Below, piece after piece: positions 1 through 35,300 of a stretch of DNA of 64,000 nucleotides. The notes beneath the pieces are model-generated. The model ran no database searches and was not told where the DNA came from. It worked only from the letters and a program-made list of their open reading frames with translations. A program made the position numbers and the translations under genes. The stretch comes from Siniperca chuatsi (Eukaryota; Chordata; Actinopteri; Centrarchiformes; Sinipercidae): NCBI RefSeq assembly GCF_020085105.1, contig NC_058047.1, positions 17,163,501-17,227,500 on the forward strand, read 5' to 3'. Within the stretch, counting starts at the first letter, position 1; the number at the start of each line of letters is the position of its first letter.

Positions 1-490
1 GCAGGAGGCCTTTGTTTTCATTTTCTTTGCTAATTTCTGACCAAACGATGCACAACATTTTGGACACCTCTTCCTGTTCTCTTTTCGGCCTTGTTAAGAG
101 TGAGCGTCATCATAGTTTCCTCTTCTCATGTTTAACCAGTTTACTGTCTGTGGTTGATGCTGCACTTCCTATTCGGTGTGTCGCTCATATTGCAGTTCAT
201 GTTACTTGTAAATTCAGGAGAACAGGAGTTGTCCGTCTGTTCTTCACCTTCACAGCTGAGTCTCTTGTCATAGTTTCATTTAAAGGTCACCAGACACTTG
301 ACTGTCATTTGTACAGACTCCTCAATTTTTACAAATCTCAAACCACTTATGTTTCTAGGCTTACCCATAAAGGCTTTTTAAAACTCAAGCTAATTTTATT
401 TTATTTTGTATTTTCTAACATGTAAGAAAGAATCCTTACTGGGAGCTTTGGCCAGAGTATGTAATGCATTTAATTCAAACAGAATAAATA
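1..490 (+). other. Possible 3' UTR end of an upstream gene
   Basis: An AATAAA poly(A) signal lies at 483-488, followed within 40 bases by a GT-rich stretch (tttgtgtgttct), which is the usual layout of a vertebrate cleavage site. The 137-codon open frame at 12-425 has no recognisable domain, splice sites or biased composition and looks like chance. In human the gene on this side of TTC39A is EPS15 in the same orientation, so this may be the end of the eps15 3' UTR. That assignment is inference from synteny only; no coding exon of eps15 is visible. Confidence 0.3.
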
Positions 491-564
491 TTAAACGTGT
501 AGTTTTGCAGTTTGTGTGTTCTTACTGGGATCAAGTTAAGTTACTGTCTTAAACGGCTAGTGGC

Positions 565-1040
565 AGAAGTAGTTTTAGATCCTTTACTTGAGTAAAAGTA
601 GCAATACTGCATTATAGAGATACTCCATTACAAGAAAAAGTCATGTTTAGTTGAGTTGAAGCAGAGGTGGAAAGTCATTAAGAACATTTCAGGTATGCTA
701 CTTTATACTTCTACTCCACTACTTTTCAAAGGGGAATATTGTACTTTTTAATCTAAAACACATAATTATCTGATAAAATATGATGCACTGTTATGATTAA
801 ACTAACCAACAGGACATAAAGTAACACTCGCATGGGCCAACGTAAAGTTTGCTGATAATATCGGTACTTCTGTACTTTTACTTTTGTAAGATTTTTAATG
901 TGGCACTTTTACTTGTAATGGAGTATTTTTACATTGTTTTATTGGTACTTAAGTAAAGAGTCTGTATACTTTCTCCCCCACTGAATAAAAGTATTATCAT
1001 CAAAATATACTTATTTACAAAAGTAAAAGTACTCCTTATG
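565..1040. repeat. Degenerate dispersed repeat rich in 'agtaaaagta' words
   Basis: The stretch is built of words such as ctttacttgagtaaaagta, actccattacaag and, on the other side, cttgtaatggagta and tacttaagtaaag. The two halves are roughly inverted copies of each other. Repeats with this 'acttaagtaaaagtac' vocabulary are very common in fish genomes. Ends are not sharply defined. Confidence 0.5.
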
Positions 1041-1175
1041 TATAATGGCAACATTCAGAATATTATATAGTATTATATTATTGGATTATTATTGTGGCAA
1101 TAGATGTATTCATGTTTAAGCAGCATTTATGTTGCTGTTCAGTGTGGAGTCAACCGTAACTACTTTACATACTAC

Positions 1176-1544
1176 TAGGGCTGCACAATTAATCGAAATA
1201 TTATCGACATAGCAATATGGCCAAGTGCAATATCCAAATCGCAGAAGCTGCAATTGTTTGATAAAGGTAAAATGTGTGACAAAACAGCAGTTTTGGTTTT
1301 GGTTTGGTTTCGTGCTGCAGAGATGCCCTGGCCTACAATCCTGTTCTCCAGATGTAAAAAAACACATTTGTTTGGTACAGACCCCAACAAATGTCACATC
1401 ATCATGATTTGAATAGTTCTTCAATGAAGATTGTGATGCAAAAATGATCATTCCCACTAATTGTGAATCATATCGCAATCGCAAAAAGTAATATCTGTAA
1501 AAATATTTGCAATGTGATTTTTTTTACCATATTGTGCAGCCCTA
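1176..1544. mobile_element. hAT-type MITE, 369 bp, with perfect 8-bp TSD
   Basis: The element begins TAGGGCTGCACAAT and ends ATTGTGCAGCCCTA, giving terminal inverted repeats typical of fish hAT MITEs. It is flanked by identical 8-bp target duplications CATACTAC at 1168-1175 and 1545-1552. Eight-base duplications are the hAT signature. It has no transposase; the short open frames inside it are not coding. The exact duplication suggests a fairly young insertion. Confidence 0.88.
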
Positions 1545-2243
1545 CATACTACTGTTAAGCTCAGTCTATAGCAACACATCATGTTTTATACAAGCTGAAG
1601 TTAAGAAGCTGAGATTTGTAGGTAAAATTTTTATCTGCAACATATATAGAAACTATAGCTGTCAAGCGTGTTATTTAGTTAACATAATTGAACTTAAAAG
1701 TTAATTCTTGACATTGGAAGCAACAGTTGTTGCTTCTCACCACAAGGTCAATTTAGTAGCTGTTTCTTCATTCTTTACCCAGAACTGTAGATGTTCAAAT
1801 GTCCACTTTTTTTCCTGAGCACTTTAATGAATTCTTATCCATGCTGGTTTAAAAGTTAAAATCAAAATACAACATAAATATTTAAAATATTTATACTTGC
1901 TTTATGTATCTATATACGTGTTTGTTAATTGAAATAAGATTTACTTACACAGTATGTAACTGAGTGTGTAACCTTGTCATAATATGGAGGGCTTTAGGAC
2001 CGTGAAGCCAGGACCTGCAGCAGCTACACTGCAGTGCAAAGTCATTATTTTGGTGATGAGAGCAGCACACACCTTTCCACGTCAGGAAGCAGGCGCACAG
2101 CAGCTGTTGTACCTTCATTCCTGTCAGTGTGAGCTGCTCCTCTCCGCTCCTGTCTGTTTGTCTGTCTGTCCCTCCATGCCCACTGTGTAAACCTGCTCTC
2201 TCCGGGATAATTCTGCTGTTTCACCGGATCCCAGTGCTGTGGA
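1545..2243. other. Upstream flank and 5' UTR region of the long ttc39a form
   Basis: Mostly AT-rich unique-looking sequence up to about 1975, then a more GC-balanced stretch (about 1990-2240) that presumably holds the transcription start and 5' UTR of the long ttc39a transcript. No TATA box, GC box or CCAAT box is convincing here. A short run of gtctgtctgtc occurs near 2152-2170. Confidence 0.35.
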
Positions 2244-24354
<22,111 letters not shown>

Positions 24355-26201
24355 CAGACAGCGGAGGGCACACTAGAGCTGAGACAGCGTTCTGTTTCCA
24401 CAGTCCCACAATGCAACACTCTGCCCTGCCCAGCCCCGCCCATTCGGGTGGATGATTTGTTTTTTCATCAGGAGGGTAGGGGAAGAGGGATGCTTGTTTT
24501 TCTTGTGTGTGCCGCCCTTACGGGCGTCTGCAGCTCTATGTGGCCCTGACTGGGTTAGGCAGGTTTGCTACGCCCTCTTCCAGAGTTATATTGTGATGAA
24601 CTCCACTTCCTCATGTGATTTGAAATAGAGACAAGTTGAGAAATGTGCCTATATTTATGAAACATTGCTTCTAGCAGGCTTGTTTGTCCAGCACTGTGGC
24701 CACCCTTAAGGGGCGCACTAGGGTAGAAAACAAGGTCACATTAATATAGTACTATATACTGCAGATTACCTCCACTGCTACACCAGGATAAAAATGTGCC
24801 CAGTTCAGGGTAGAAGGGTTCAATCTGATGGAGCCAGAGTACCAAACAGCCCCTATATAATTACCGACTCTAACTCCACCTGGCCAGCAGCACCATTTGA
24901 CCTGGTTGCTACAAAGCTCTCCCACTTATTTTAATTTAATGTAAATTAGAGGTTACTGATGAAATGACAAGAGTAGATGGGGGGTGACACATAATTATGT
25001 GTTGACATAGTTTGATATCAGGTATATATCTTATCATGCAACTCACCACATAGTCCATGAGGACTATGAGACTGTTTTGTACTGTTTCAGTTGATACATT
25101 TTGGTTGACAGGTTTCACCTATGTTCAGATTTCTGATCAGACCCAATATGACCTAATTAGACATAAATCGTTTATATGTTGGATTCACTTTTACACTGCA
25201 TAAACTATGGTTCATTATGTTTCTGAGAGTGAGTTAACATTTTATTGTTTATTTTATTTTTCTTCCTTTCCTTGAAACCTTTTGAAACATTGAAAGACAC
25301 AAATGTATTCATGTGTAATACTTTCAGTCTCCTTCTGAAGAAATGATCAAATCTGCAATTCTGTCTTATTTACAGTTACATGAAATGGCTTTTGCACAGA
25401 GCTATGTAAATCAGCCAGCCATGCAGACTCTCCAGAGTAAAAAAAATCAGAGTTGCAGTGAGTGTTGTTCTTTACATTTATATACTGTAAATGGCACCTT
25501 TTACAAAAATTGTCCCGTTTTAAGAGGACAGATGAATGTGTCTTTTAGAAAGGCAGACTCCCTCCTTTTCTCCTCCTGGTGTGTCGGACAGGCTCCAACA
25601 GTACTTGAGCTTGAACAAACAGGCCATTCACTCCGAGCAGTGAAGGACTGCGTGCTTGTCTGCCTGTTGCATCTTCAGTGAGTGATGAAGCTCTAACAGG
25701 AACCACCACAGTCTTCCTGCTTTGTGAACATCCTCTGCTGCTCCTATATCAGCCATGCTTGATACTATCTATAGAAGGACTTCAACATCATAACCATGAC
25801 CCTGTGTCAAATAATAATCTGTATATGAACAAATACGTGTAATGATTGAAATGATAAGACAGAAAGGGGTCACCTCTAATTGTGTTGGTGGTGAGGTTAT
25901 TTGAAGGGTTGTGTCCCTACAACAAAACCTAGAAACTCAGATGGTGTCTCAAGTGTTGCAATTAGAGCACTGCTGATTTATTTATGATTAGAGTAAGGTT
26001 TGGGATTCAAGACGATGACTAGGAGTCAGTTTCAATGTTTTTTAATGGTGGAGGAAATTTACTTTCAATGTTGTCTTAACAGCAGTCGTGAATATTCCAA
26101 TAACAAATCACATTTTATTTTCCTATAATTAATTAAGCTTATTTATCTTTTTTCCCCTTGGTTTCACAGTTATATCTGAAAGAAACTCTAACTAAATTAA
26201 A
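24355..26201 (+). other. ttc39a 3' UTR (approximate extent)
   Basis: No other coding region is visible between the TAA at 24352-24354 and the rnf11 promoter. No AATAAA occurs; the variant ATTAAA at 26196-26201 is the best poly(A) signal seen, so the end is uncertain and could be nearer. The open frames at 24216-24455 and 25343-25681 are chance frames inside this UTR. Confidence 0.3.
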
Positions 26202-26689
26202 TGGCATTGTGATGTTTACAATCAGTATATTTTACTGGGCACCTAAGCAGAATGACATTCCTGTACATAATGAATGTTTCTATTGTAATTTAAGATGAAA
26301 TGATAATACGCAACTAAAAAACACATACCATTTTGCGTTGTCTTTTTGTCCTTTGTGCACCCCAAACAGAACCACAAAATACAATGTGTACAGTGTTATT
26401 ATTTACAAAGCTAGATACAGTAAACTCGTCTCATCTTGTTGATATTCAAGACAATGGCAGCCACGGACAAGAATGCAAGGGGTGTTGGAATAGAACATAG
26501 TATCATAATCAATTGAAAATACACAGAGGCTTAAGTTGACCAGTAACACAACCGTGAATTGGTGGGTGATCATGTAATATTTTGAGTCCAGAACTGGTCA
26601 TAGCAAAACTGTCCGAAATTGTAATAACAAAGACTAATTTCTCGATTTTAGCCCTGTGTTTACGTTTTTAGCGAAGGGTAATGTGATCA

Positions 26690-26770
26690 CGAATCTGATT
26701 GGCTGTGGCTAAAGCTTCCTGGCTGTAGGTGAAAGCTCATTGGCCCTTCCTCTGACGGGGCGGTGCTTCG
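26690..26770 (+). promoter_or_regulatory. Putative rnf11 promoter
   Basis: Two inverted CCAAT boxes (ATTGG in ctgattggctgtgg near 26697 and in tcattggccc near 26738) and a GC box (GGGGCGG, 26757-26763) lie about 480-550 bases upstream of the rnf11 ATG, at the start of a locally CpG-richer stretch that runs into exon 1. This TATA-less layout suits a broadly expressed gene. Confidence 0.55.
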
Positions 26771-27241
26771 TGTCGCATCATCACCACCTTTTGTCGTTGT
26801 TCGGCAATCGGCAGCTGCAAACAGGAAAGTCCCTGACTGCCCAGGGAGGTTTGCGTCAGTCAGGAAAGCTGCGCTTAGGTTTGTCACTTTAAATGAGGGG
26901 TATCAATATTTCCTTCGCTTCTCTGTCTCTGCGAATATAAAATTCCGTGAGATTGTTTCAGTCGTGATTTTATAGCCAGCCGAGTAGATGCTCCCCTGCC
27001 AGTGCTAGCTGGTGTTAGCAGGCTAGCTCTTTGTGTGGCTAGTTGCTAGCTGAGGGATGTTTTGTTGTTGTTGAACTGAGCAGCCCTCCCGTCGTCTGGG
27101 AGAGGAGATTCATCAGCTGTGCATGGAAAAACGCTTTCTCATCCACTGACATTATCTGTGAGAGTGGCCCGTTAAATCCCACTGTTTAACGTTAGTAAAG
27201 CGACACCGAGAGAGGGGAGAGTTTGACCGAAGAGGAAGGAG

Positions 27242-30200
27242 ATGGGAAACTGTCTAAAATCTCCGACCTCGGATGATATTTCTTTGCTGCATGAATCTCA
27301 GTCGGACCGGGCCAGCTACGGAGACGGTGCTGACCCCGACCAGGAGCCACCGCCCCCCTACCAGGTAACTTTGACCAACTGTCTGGACCAAAACATGACC
27401 AGCTAGCCTTTGTGTTTTTGTCATATGGTTAACCAAATTCATTAAATACCTGAAGTTTAGATAATGTCGTGTGATGTGTGGCAGGTCTAGCTAGTTTGCT
27501 AATTTTCTGCATTTCAGTCGCCGATAGAAAAGGGAAAGACACCAAGAAACTGGGGTTAAACAAACAATATGTGAGGCTAGATCAGCTGTTTACATATCCA
27601 ACATCGTCCGTGGCCAGCAACCCAACCCGCTGACCCCGTCCCTTCATGGCTTTGACACTAATCCGCTTTGTTATATGCGAAGGTCTTGTCTCTGTCTACC
27701 ATTTCTCTGAAGTCATATTGGGATTCATCCTTCACTGATACGAGAGCAGCACTATATCATCACTTGCTATAGTCCTTATTCAAACACACCGAACCATGTA
27801 GTTTTGGCTCATATTAAGTGGAGATGAACTAAGACACACAGACATCTTTTTATGGCCTGTAGTTCACGTTAGCAGCATGAAATTCAATGGACATGAAACA
27901 AACCCCAGTTCTCCATTAAAGAGGGAGTTTTGTAAAGTTGGAAAAGAGTGACTCTCATCACTTTCTCAGCTGCTTCTTTCATTGATCCCCTCAAGGGCAA
28001 CAACTTTGTTTGTCTAGTGTCCTTATTTCCTGAATTAGATCATTTACAAACAGACTAGGTCATGTTGTAGCTCTAAATTTTAAAGCATAGGAAACTGAAG
28101 GTGAAACATTTAGTCTTAAAAGCTGAAATCACATCAACAGATGTGGAAAATGGGAGAAAAGCAGTTCTGATGATGGGATTGTTCTTAAAACTGTTAGAAT
28201 AAAATTTTTGAATCATGGCCTTGCATATTTCCAATAATTAGTCTTTAATGTATGTTCATTTTTGTATTTTTTATGGTGCACATGGGCATCACATACTAGA
28301 TTGCTATGGCAGACTGGTGGAAATCTCACAGGTTAGGCCATCAGGGTCTGTTCTAGCTCCAGTTTGTGTCTCTCATGTATTAGCATACATTCGGGTCACA
28401 GAGGTAACCATTCCTCTAACCATCTGGATAAAAAAAAATTCTGTCCGCTGTACGATTAAAAAATATTTTTAACCTGAATGTATGCTAATACATGAGATGC
28501 ACAAACTTAAAATGTCCAGGAAAAATCACAGAGACAAGACATTTTCAAGCTCTTATTCATAATCTTTGTCATTTATTATCAGTTGAATGTCACTCACTAT
28601 GTGAACAGGGCTGGGAGTCCTTGTTATGCATCCATGTTCAGGTTGCTGCAAGTATGTCATGTCTGGCATACAACAGTGTGTAATTAGGCCAAAGGTGGTG
28701 TAATAAACAACACAAACATTGCTTTATTTGTTAGAGCTCTGACGAAGCTTTCAGTTGTGTTGAGAAAATCTGTGTGCAGTTAAATACCAACAGTTTCACA
28801 AGAGGGTTAACTAACTAGTTAAAACCTGCCTATAAAGGGCTCTTTCAGACCTGCCAGCTCTTTTCTCCCTGGTGACCATAGTAATCAGCACCATCACCAT
28901 CTGAACCCTGCCTGAGAACACAGCACACATTTTTTAGTGCTTGCAGCTTAGCTTAACACAAGTGCTGTGTGTGTTAGAAGAGGGACTAAAGGCTCCACTA
29001 TGCTCGATTTGAAATTTAATTTGGCGGTTTCTTAAAAGCTATCAAGTACGGGCCTGGGTGCAAATACCAGTGTGCTCTCTGTGATGGAGGTCTGTCCTTC
29101 ATACCAGAGGGTGAGGTTGGCTAGTCATGGTGAAAAACATGACAGAAATCCCAACCGTGAAATTCATAACAAAGACAGCATGAGCTCTGGCTGGGCTTAA
29201 GTTACAGAAAATGAATACAGAAGAAAGACAATGATTTAGAACAACGCAGGAATTGTTTTTACAGCCAAAAAACAGTATTTTTGTCTAGTTATTTAGTGAC
29301 AAATAAGAATGAAAGGGAATTTTTCATTAAAAATCTCCCATCCATTCATTGTGTGTGAAAAGCATCCATCACATTGGAAATACAGTAAAGTCACAGAATA
29401 ATTAACCTGATATTGTTTACTTAATTAAATAAGATTTGTATTTCAAGTGCTGAATTCTGGGGTCTTCTGTATTTTATATATTGGCCATGATTCAGACTCA
29501 AACATATGATAATAGCTGGTTTCTGTGTTTGGGATAAAAACCCTAAAAACTGAGGTATTAAAGTACAGAAGTAAAACTGCTGTTCAGTAATAGTAGCCTA
29601 TAGTCGTATTAAGTTCAAGTTAATTTTGATGTCACGCATTTTAAAAATGTAAAACTAATGTAAATGTAAAACATGCAGAACAGTTTAACTACGTGGCACT
29701 CTTCAGACGCTCACCCTGAGGGTTATCTGCTGCTGCTTGAGTTTGTCTGTCACGTTGACACTGATCAGACCTGGGAATCCACAGTCAGTGGTAAATCAGA
29801 GGAGGCTGAATTCCAGCATCTGGAGATGAGTCTGTCCACTACCCAGCCAGATGCTGCATTTGGTGCTGTTGAATAATTTCCTGGCTGAAAAGAGGCAGTC
29901 CACAGACTGGGATCTTCAAAGCTCAAGGCCAACTTAAGTCATAGGTTGAACAAAGAAAGGGTTGCATGTGGACACTATTCACTGAAACTCAGACTTTTTA
30001 CAATCTGAATGTTGACCTTCCTATAAGTAAGACACTCTTTGTCTTAGTTGTTTCTGATTTACCCATATACCTTTTTTTTACTAATATTAATTTCTCTCAT
30101 GTTGACACTTTGGCAAAACTTTGCAGATATGTCCATATTTAGAAAACCTTTGTACCATACATGAGGGTCAATAGGGATAGGAAGATACTTTTTCTACTAT

Positions 30201-31016
30201 CGCATGTACGTGGCTATAGGCACAAGGGGACACACTTTTTATTATTTGCCACTCATTCTACAGAGACAATGGCATGATAATGTAACACAGGTCTTGCAGT
30301 AAAAAGAGATGTTTGTAATGTGTTTTTTAAAAATAATTCTTGATATTGTATGTATAGAAATCTACCATGTAGATGCAAAACCATGTATGTTTAATATAAA
30401 TGTGACATGTAGCAGCTATTGTTTGTTTTTTAGTTTTTTATTATCGTTAATATGTTGGCCACTGTCTGAAGCTAGCCTGGCAAACAGATGATATAGCATG
30501 TGTTGTCCAGCAGTAACTCTGCTGTAGGTGTTGCAATATGCCTTAAAAACTCATAATCATAGTTTAATGTGTAGAGTACATGTCTAAAATTCCCTTTCTT
30601 AATATGACATAAACTAGAATACTCTTTACGTCTAAAATGTAATCACTACGTACAACAACCTTGATTGAGATTGAGTTTGAGAGTTTGATTTGGCATTGTC
30701 TTAATTAGCTTAATATCAGAACATTGCCATCCATATAGACATGGTCTGCATAGACATAGGATGAGTGGAAGGATGGATGGATGGATGGATGGATGGATGG
30801 ATGGATGGGTGGATGGATGTTGAAAGCTAAGTGGATGAGATCAACCCTTTGAGCCAAACACTTAGGCTAGTGGACCATTTAATGTCAAAATGATTTTAAA
30901 GTGAGCGAGTGTGTATGTGTGAGTTGTGTTCATGTTTGTTTCATATCAATTGTGAAGGCTAAAAAGCAGAGGGAGGTGCAGTTCAATTTGTGCTCCGAAT
31001 ATTGTGAAGTCTGTAG

Positions 31017-31055
<39 letters not shown>

Positions 31056-31163
31056 GCATAAAACACGCTGTATGTCGAATGTGGTCTTTTGGAAAGCAGC
31101 TGGTGAGATGAGTGCTGACTCATCGCTGTGGAACAGGGCTACGAGAGATAAGGCACCCCAGTC

Positions 31164-31217
<54 letters not shown>

Positions 31218-32249
31218 CATTTTCCCCCCTGGTATAACTTGTAAATGCCCCTGTCTCCCTCGTAAGCCTCAGAGATGGGAGCAGTGACAGGAGTTTTTAT
31301 TGATCGCATTCAGTTTGGCACAAAGGCCTTTATGCTGCTGTCAGCTAGCTTTATGGCCAAACCTTATTGGCTGGAACTCCTTGCAGACTGAAAAAGATTC
31401 ACTGTGTTTGCATGTAGCTGAACTTGGTCTTTCTTAATAATACACTTCAGTTTTTCCAGCCTTTTTCACGTTTCTCTCACACGTCAAATAAGTGCCCGCT
31501 GCTCTGGTCAAAGACAAGGCCAGATCTTCTTTCAGATGGTTTAGTAGAGCAGGGGGTACACACCACTGACTATAGTAAATATACACACAATTGAGGAGCA
31601 CAGAGTCTGTCAACCCAGCACATTGCTGTCAAGATGAGAGGGCAGCAGTTTGGTTTGAGCTCAGCTAGCTTGGTCAGAAGAAATGGGGAGGGAAAAAGTT
31701 TACTTTAGAGGTGTTTTCTAATTCGCTGTCAAACCTGGAGTGGAGACGAGGGAGAGCATAGGAGATGGGAGGAACCACCTGAGACTGCTTGAAAAGGAGG
31801 CTTTGGCATGAATTAAAAAGTTCAGCTACTGTTAAATCCGTCTTCTGGCTATGAAGGAAGCGATAAGGAATTCATATGTGATGTATATATTAGTCATTTG
31901 CTATTTGCTAGCCATGGTAACACGTATGAGCATCAGTGCATAGCATGTAAAGTAATATTACTCTCATGGCTCACCAAGCTGCTGTGAAAACGGAATCGCG
32001 GGTGAAATCCAAAACGTGAGGGTTTTTTTGGGCGACATACTACTGATGAGGAAAGTAAACATATACAGGGAGAGAGAAACGGAAAGAGGTGGGGCACGGC
32101 AAGCCGGTGTGTGTGGGGAAAGAGAACCGAAGGGATAAGCAAGGTGAGCAGATTAAAGTAGTTTGTGAGTAAACACTACAATAAAGTAGAGGATTAAGTA
32201 GAATTAAAATGGTGAAATAATTTACTAGAAATAGGGTAATGTATTCTTT

Positions 32250-32303
<54 letters not shown>

Positions 32304-35300
32304 TTTCAATACACAATTTTTTTTTTCAGGATTTTTGTCATATCGTCAAGAATATTGTTAGCACAGAAATATCGTGATATTATCGTCCACCACTACCTGT
32401 CAGTCTGTATATAGTCATTTTAAGCATATCTGTGAGTGTAGATTGGGATAAGAAATGTTACTTTTCAACAACATCCACAAAAGAAAAGCCTGGTAGATTG
32501 CCAATAAGGCGTCTTAATAATATTTTAAAAGTGTGAAGAAAATATCTTGTCCTAACCTACACTTGTAGAAGTAAAACTTTTGCTGCTGTGGTCTACAGGT
32601 TCTTCTCACTTCACCACAGGTATGACACTTAGATATTGGTTATTAGCCTTGTAAGGTGGCAATACACTCTGTCAGAGAGCACCTTTTGACAGATTACCAA
32701 GCGGCTTGTCCTAATATGGTAACAGAAACATTTGGGAGGTGGAGGAGGCGGTGCTGACAAACGAGCCATTGTACTGCAGGTCAGTGACATAGTCTGTGGG
32801 CTTTGGCTGACACACAGCCAGATAGAGGTTGCTGTTCCTGAGCACTCACCACAAGGACCAGGACTGAAATAACTCTTTTGTCTCTCCACGACTCCTTCTC
32901 ACAGAGACAGTTCGCAGCCCTGGCTTGATCACAGGGGCCAGGGTGGTTTTGGTCATTATATTACAATGGCATAACTGAGTGAAAGGCTGTTAAGGGCCTA
33001 TATAATGTGGTACAGTCATAACTCCCCTTGTTTTCTTTGGCTGATGCTGCTCTGGCATGATTAGTTTATGGCTGCTAGTAAAATTGTAAAATATAAGAAA
33101 ATATATTATTACTTTGCAAATGCACTTTTCCCTTTTCCACCAAGATATGTTCATTGTGTGCATCATCTGCAGTTTTTGTGTGGCTACAGTAAAGGCTTTG
33201 TGTGAGCTTTGTCATGTGTGATGTCTAAATACTAGGGTGAATACTCTTAGCCTAAATCAACGCCCCAACTTCCTGCTTCACCAGGCTGATGAAGTAATGC
33301 GATACACACATACGCCGTCAGCCTGTCCTGTTATCACATCTACAAACACATCCTGTGATGCTAATGTCCATCCTTCTCCCATTGTTGTCATTGTTGCATG
33401 TGCATGTTTGTGTGATCAACTGAGTGCATGCTTGCCTGTATTGTGTGCATGTGTCTGCAGGTCATTTTCAAATATTTTGTTACTCTGCAGTCCCTAGACA
33501 GAAGGTTAAGATTTCAGAGCCTGTGAACGCTTCATGTTTCTGGTGTTTCTTCCCCTTAAGTGCGTATTGACACTGCTTAGGTTTCACAAAAGATACAGCC
33601 ATGTTTGGCAGGTAGATATTTCCTGTACTGGATATGATTGAGGTTTGGAAGATTTTCAAACAAAATGGACTATACAGAAAACCCCCATTAAAGACATTAC
33701 AAATGCATTTATTTTGTATTTGTAATGTCTTCTCACTAAGCATGTGTTCAAAACAGCAATTTTGCCCAGTCATCATGCTGCCTGTCTGCAACCTCTATCC
33801 CACATACACTAGCCCTGAAATGCTCTGGCTGCTCTGGTATGTTGGCATCATGTCTGCACAGCTGTGGTTTGAAATTGTTTTCTTATTGTAGCAGTCTGCT
33901 AGCTCAGGACCAATTTTGTGCATGTTACATCATAGCTTGGGTGGGAACAAAGCAGTAATATTTCCAGAATACACAAGTGTGCAACAGGAAGCACAGGAGT
34001 AAAACAGTTAGTATAAAGCACTGTATTTCCCCTGTGAAGGCATTCCTGTGAGTCTTGTAGTGATATTCCATACAAACTTTATCCTTTTTAGCATCAAATG
34101 CTAACCTCCTCATTGACTGTGGTTAGCTTGAATTGTGGTCAGTGTTAAATGAGTTTTGCTGTAGGAGTGGTATGACTGGTATTTTTTTCCCTGTTGTGAA
34201 ACCCGCTACCTGTGGAGTACACTGCAATGGGCATTTCAAGAATGATGAAGAGACTCCGAAGTCTGTAGAATGGTTGGTCATTTAACTGTAAAACAAGATT
34301 AAAAATCCATTAATTAGGCATCCTGTGAGAATATTCAGAACTCTTCTGCTCTTATGTCATTTTCCAACACGTTACTGTTCTCCAGTGAATAGACAAACTT
34401 GCCAAATCTGTCTGGAGCAGTCATTTAGTATGGTGACATTGTTAATTATATCAATATAGGAGATTTGTGTGTGAATGCCAAACACCAGCACCTTGCCAAG
34501 ATAATTGAATCGGTGATGTTGCAAATGAAAGGGACTGCTAACCCATTTTCACATCCTTTACATGGCCACACACACGTAAACGTAAATACACACATACGAC
34601 AGTAGGGGAAATCTGGGCTGCAGGGGTTTTGTTCAAACTATCCCTTATCGTGTGTGTTTGTGTTCTCTTGCAGCGAAAGCTGTTGCCTGTTATTGGACTT
34701 ATGGGCTGAGAGTGCCTCTATCTGTCATTTTCCCACTCTTGTTTTTTCTGAATTTCTTTCATTTAGTGATGATGATGAAAGACCTCCCCTCTCTATTTAT
34801 CTTTGTTTCACTTTAACTCTTTGCATCTGCTGTCATTCCTTGTTGTCTACAATCTTCACCTTCCTTCACACTCACTGTTAGCAGTCAACAATTACAATGC
34901 TGACGACTGCACAGTTAACCACCCTAACACACACCCACACACACACGGTACAGCTGCCGCCCCCCTTTGAGGCCCTGTCTGTAGCTTTTATTCCTGCTGC
35001 CTGGCTGCCATCTCTTTTTAATATGGGCAAAAGGAGTGGCTATCAGGAGCAGCAGACAGCCTCAACTACTAAAGTTATGCTGACTCATGGCTTAAAATGC
35101 TGCGGTGCAGAGAGGCTGACTGCTGGCTAGCTTGGTCACCTTTGTTCTGCATGTTTTGGATGAAAACTTTTTAACTTAAAAAAAGATAGCTTTTTGAGTC
35201 TGTTTTTTTTTTTTTAAAGATCATTATTGTATCTATGATCTCACAATGAGGGCACTTTTACCTCAAACACTGCTCTGCATACTCTGGTATTGACAAATAT

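Noticed and set aside
12-425. 137-codon open frame at the window start
   Set aside because: No domain, no splice or coding signals, low-complexity Phe/Leu/Ser content; more likely 3' UTR or intergenic chance.
30901-31287. 128-codon frame rich in Val-Cys
   Set aside because: Translation of two GT microsatellites in rnf11 intron 1.
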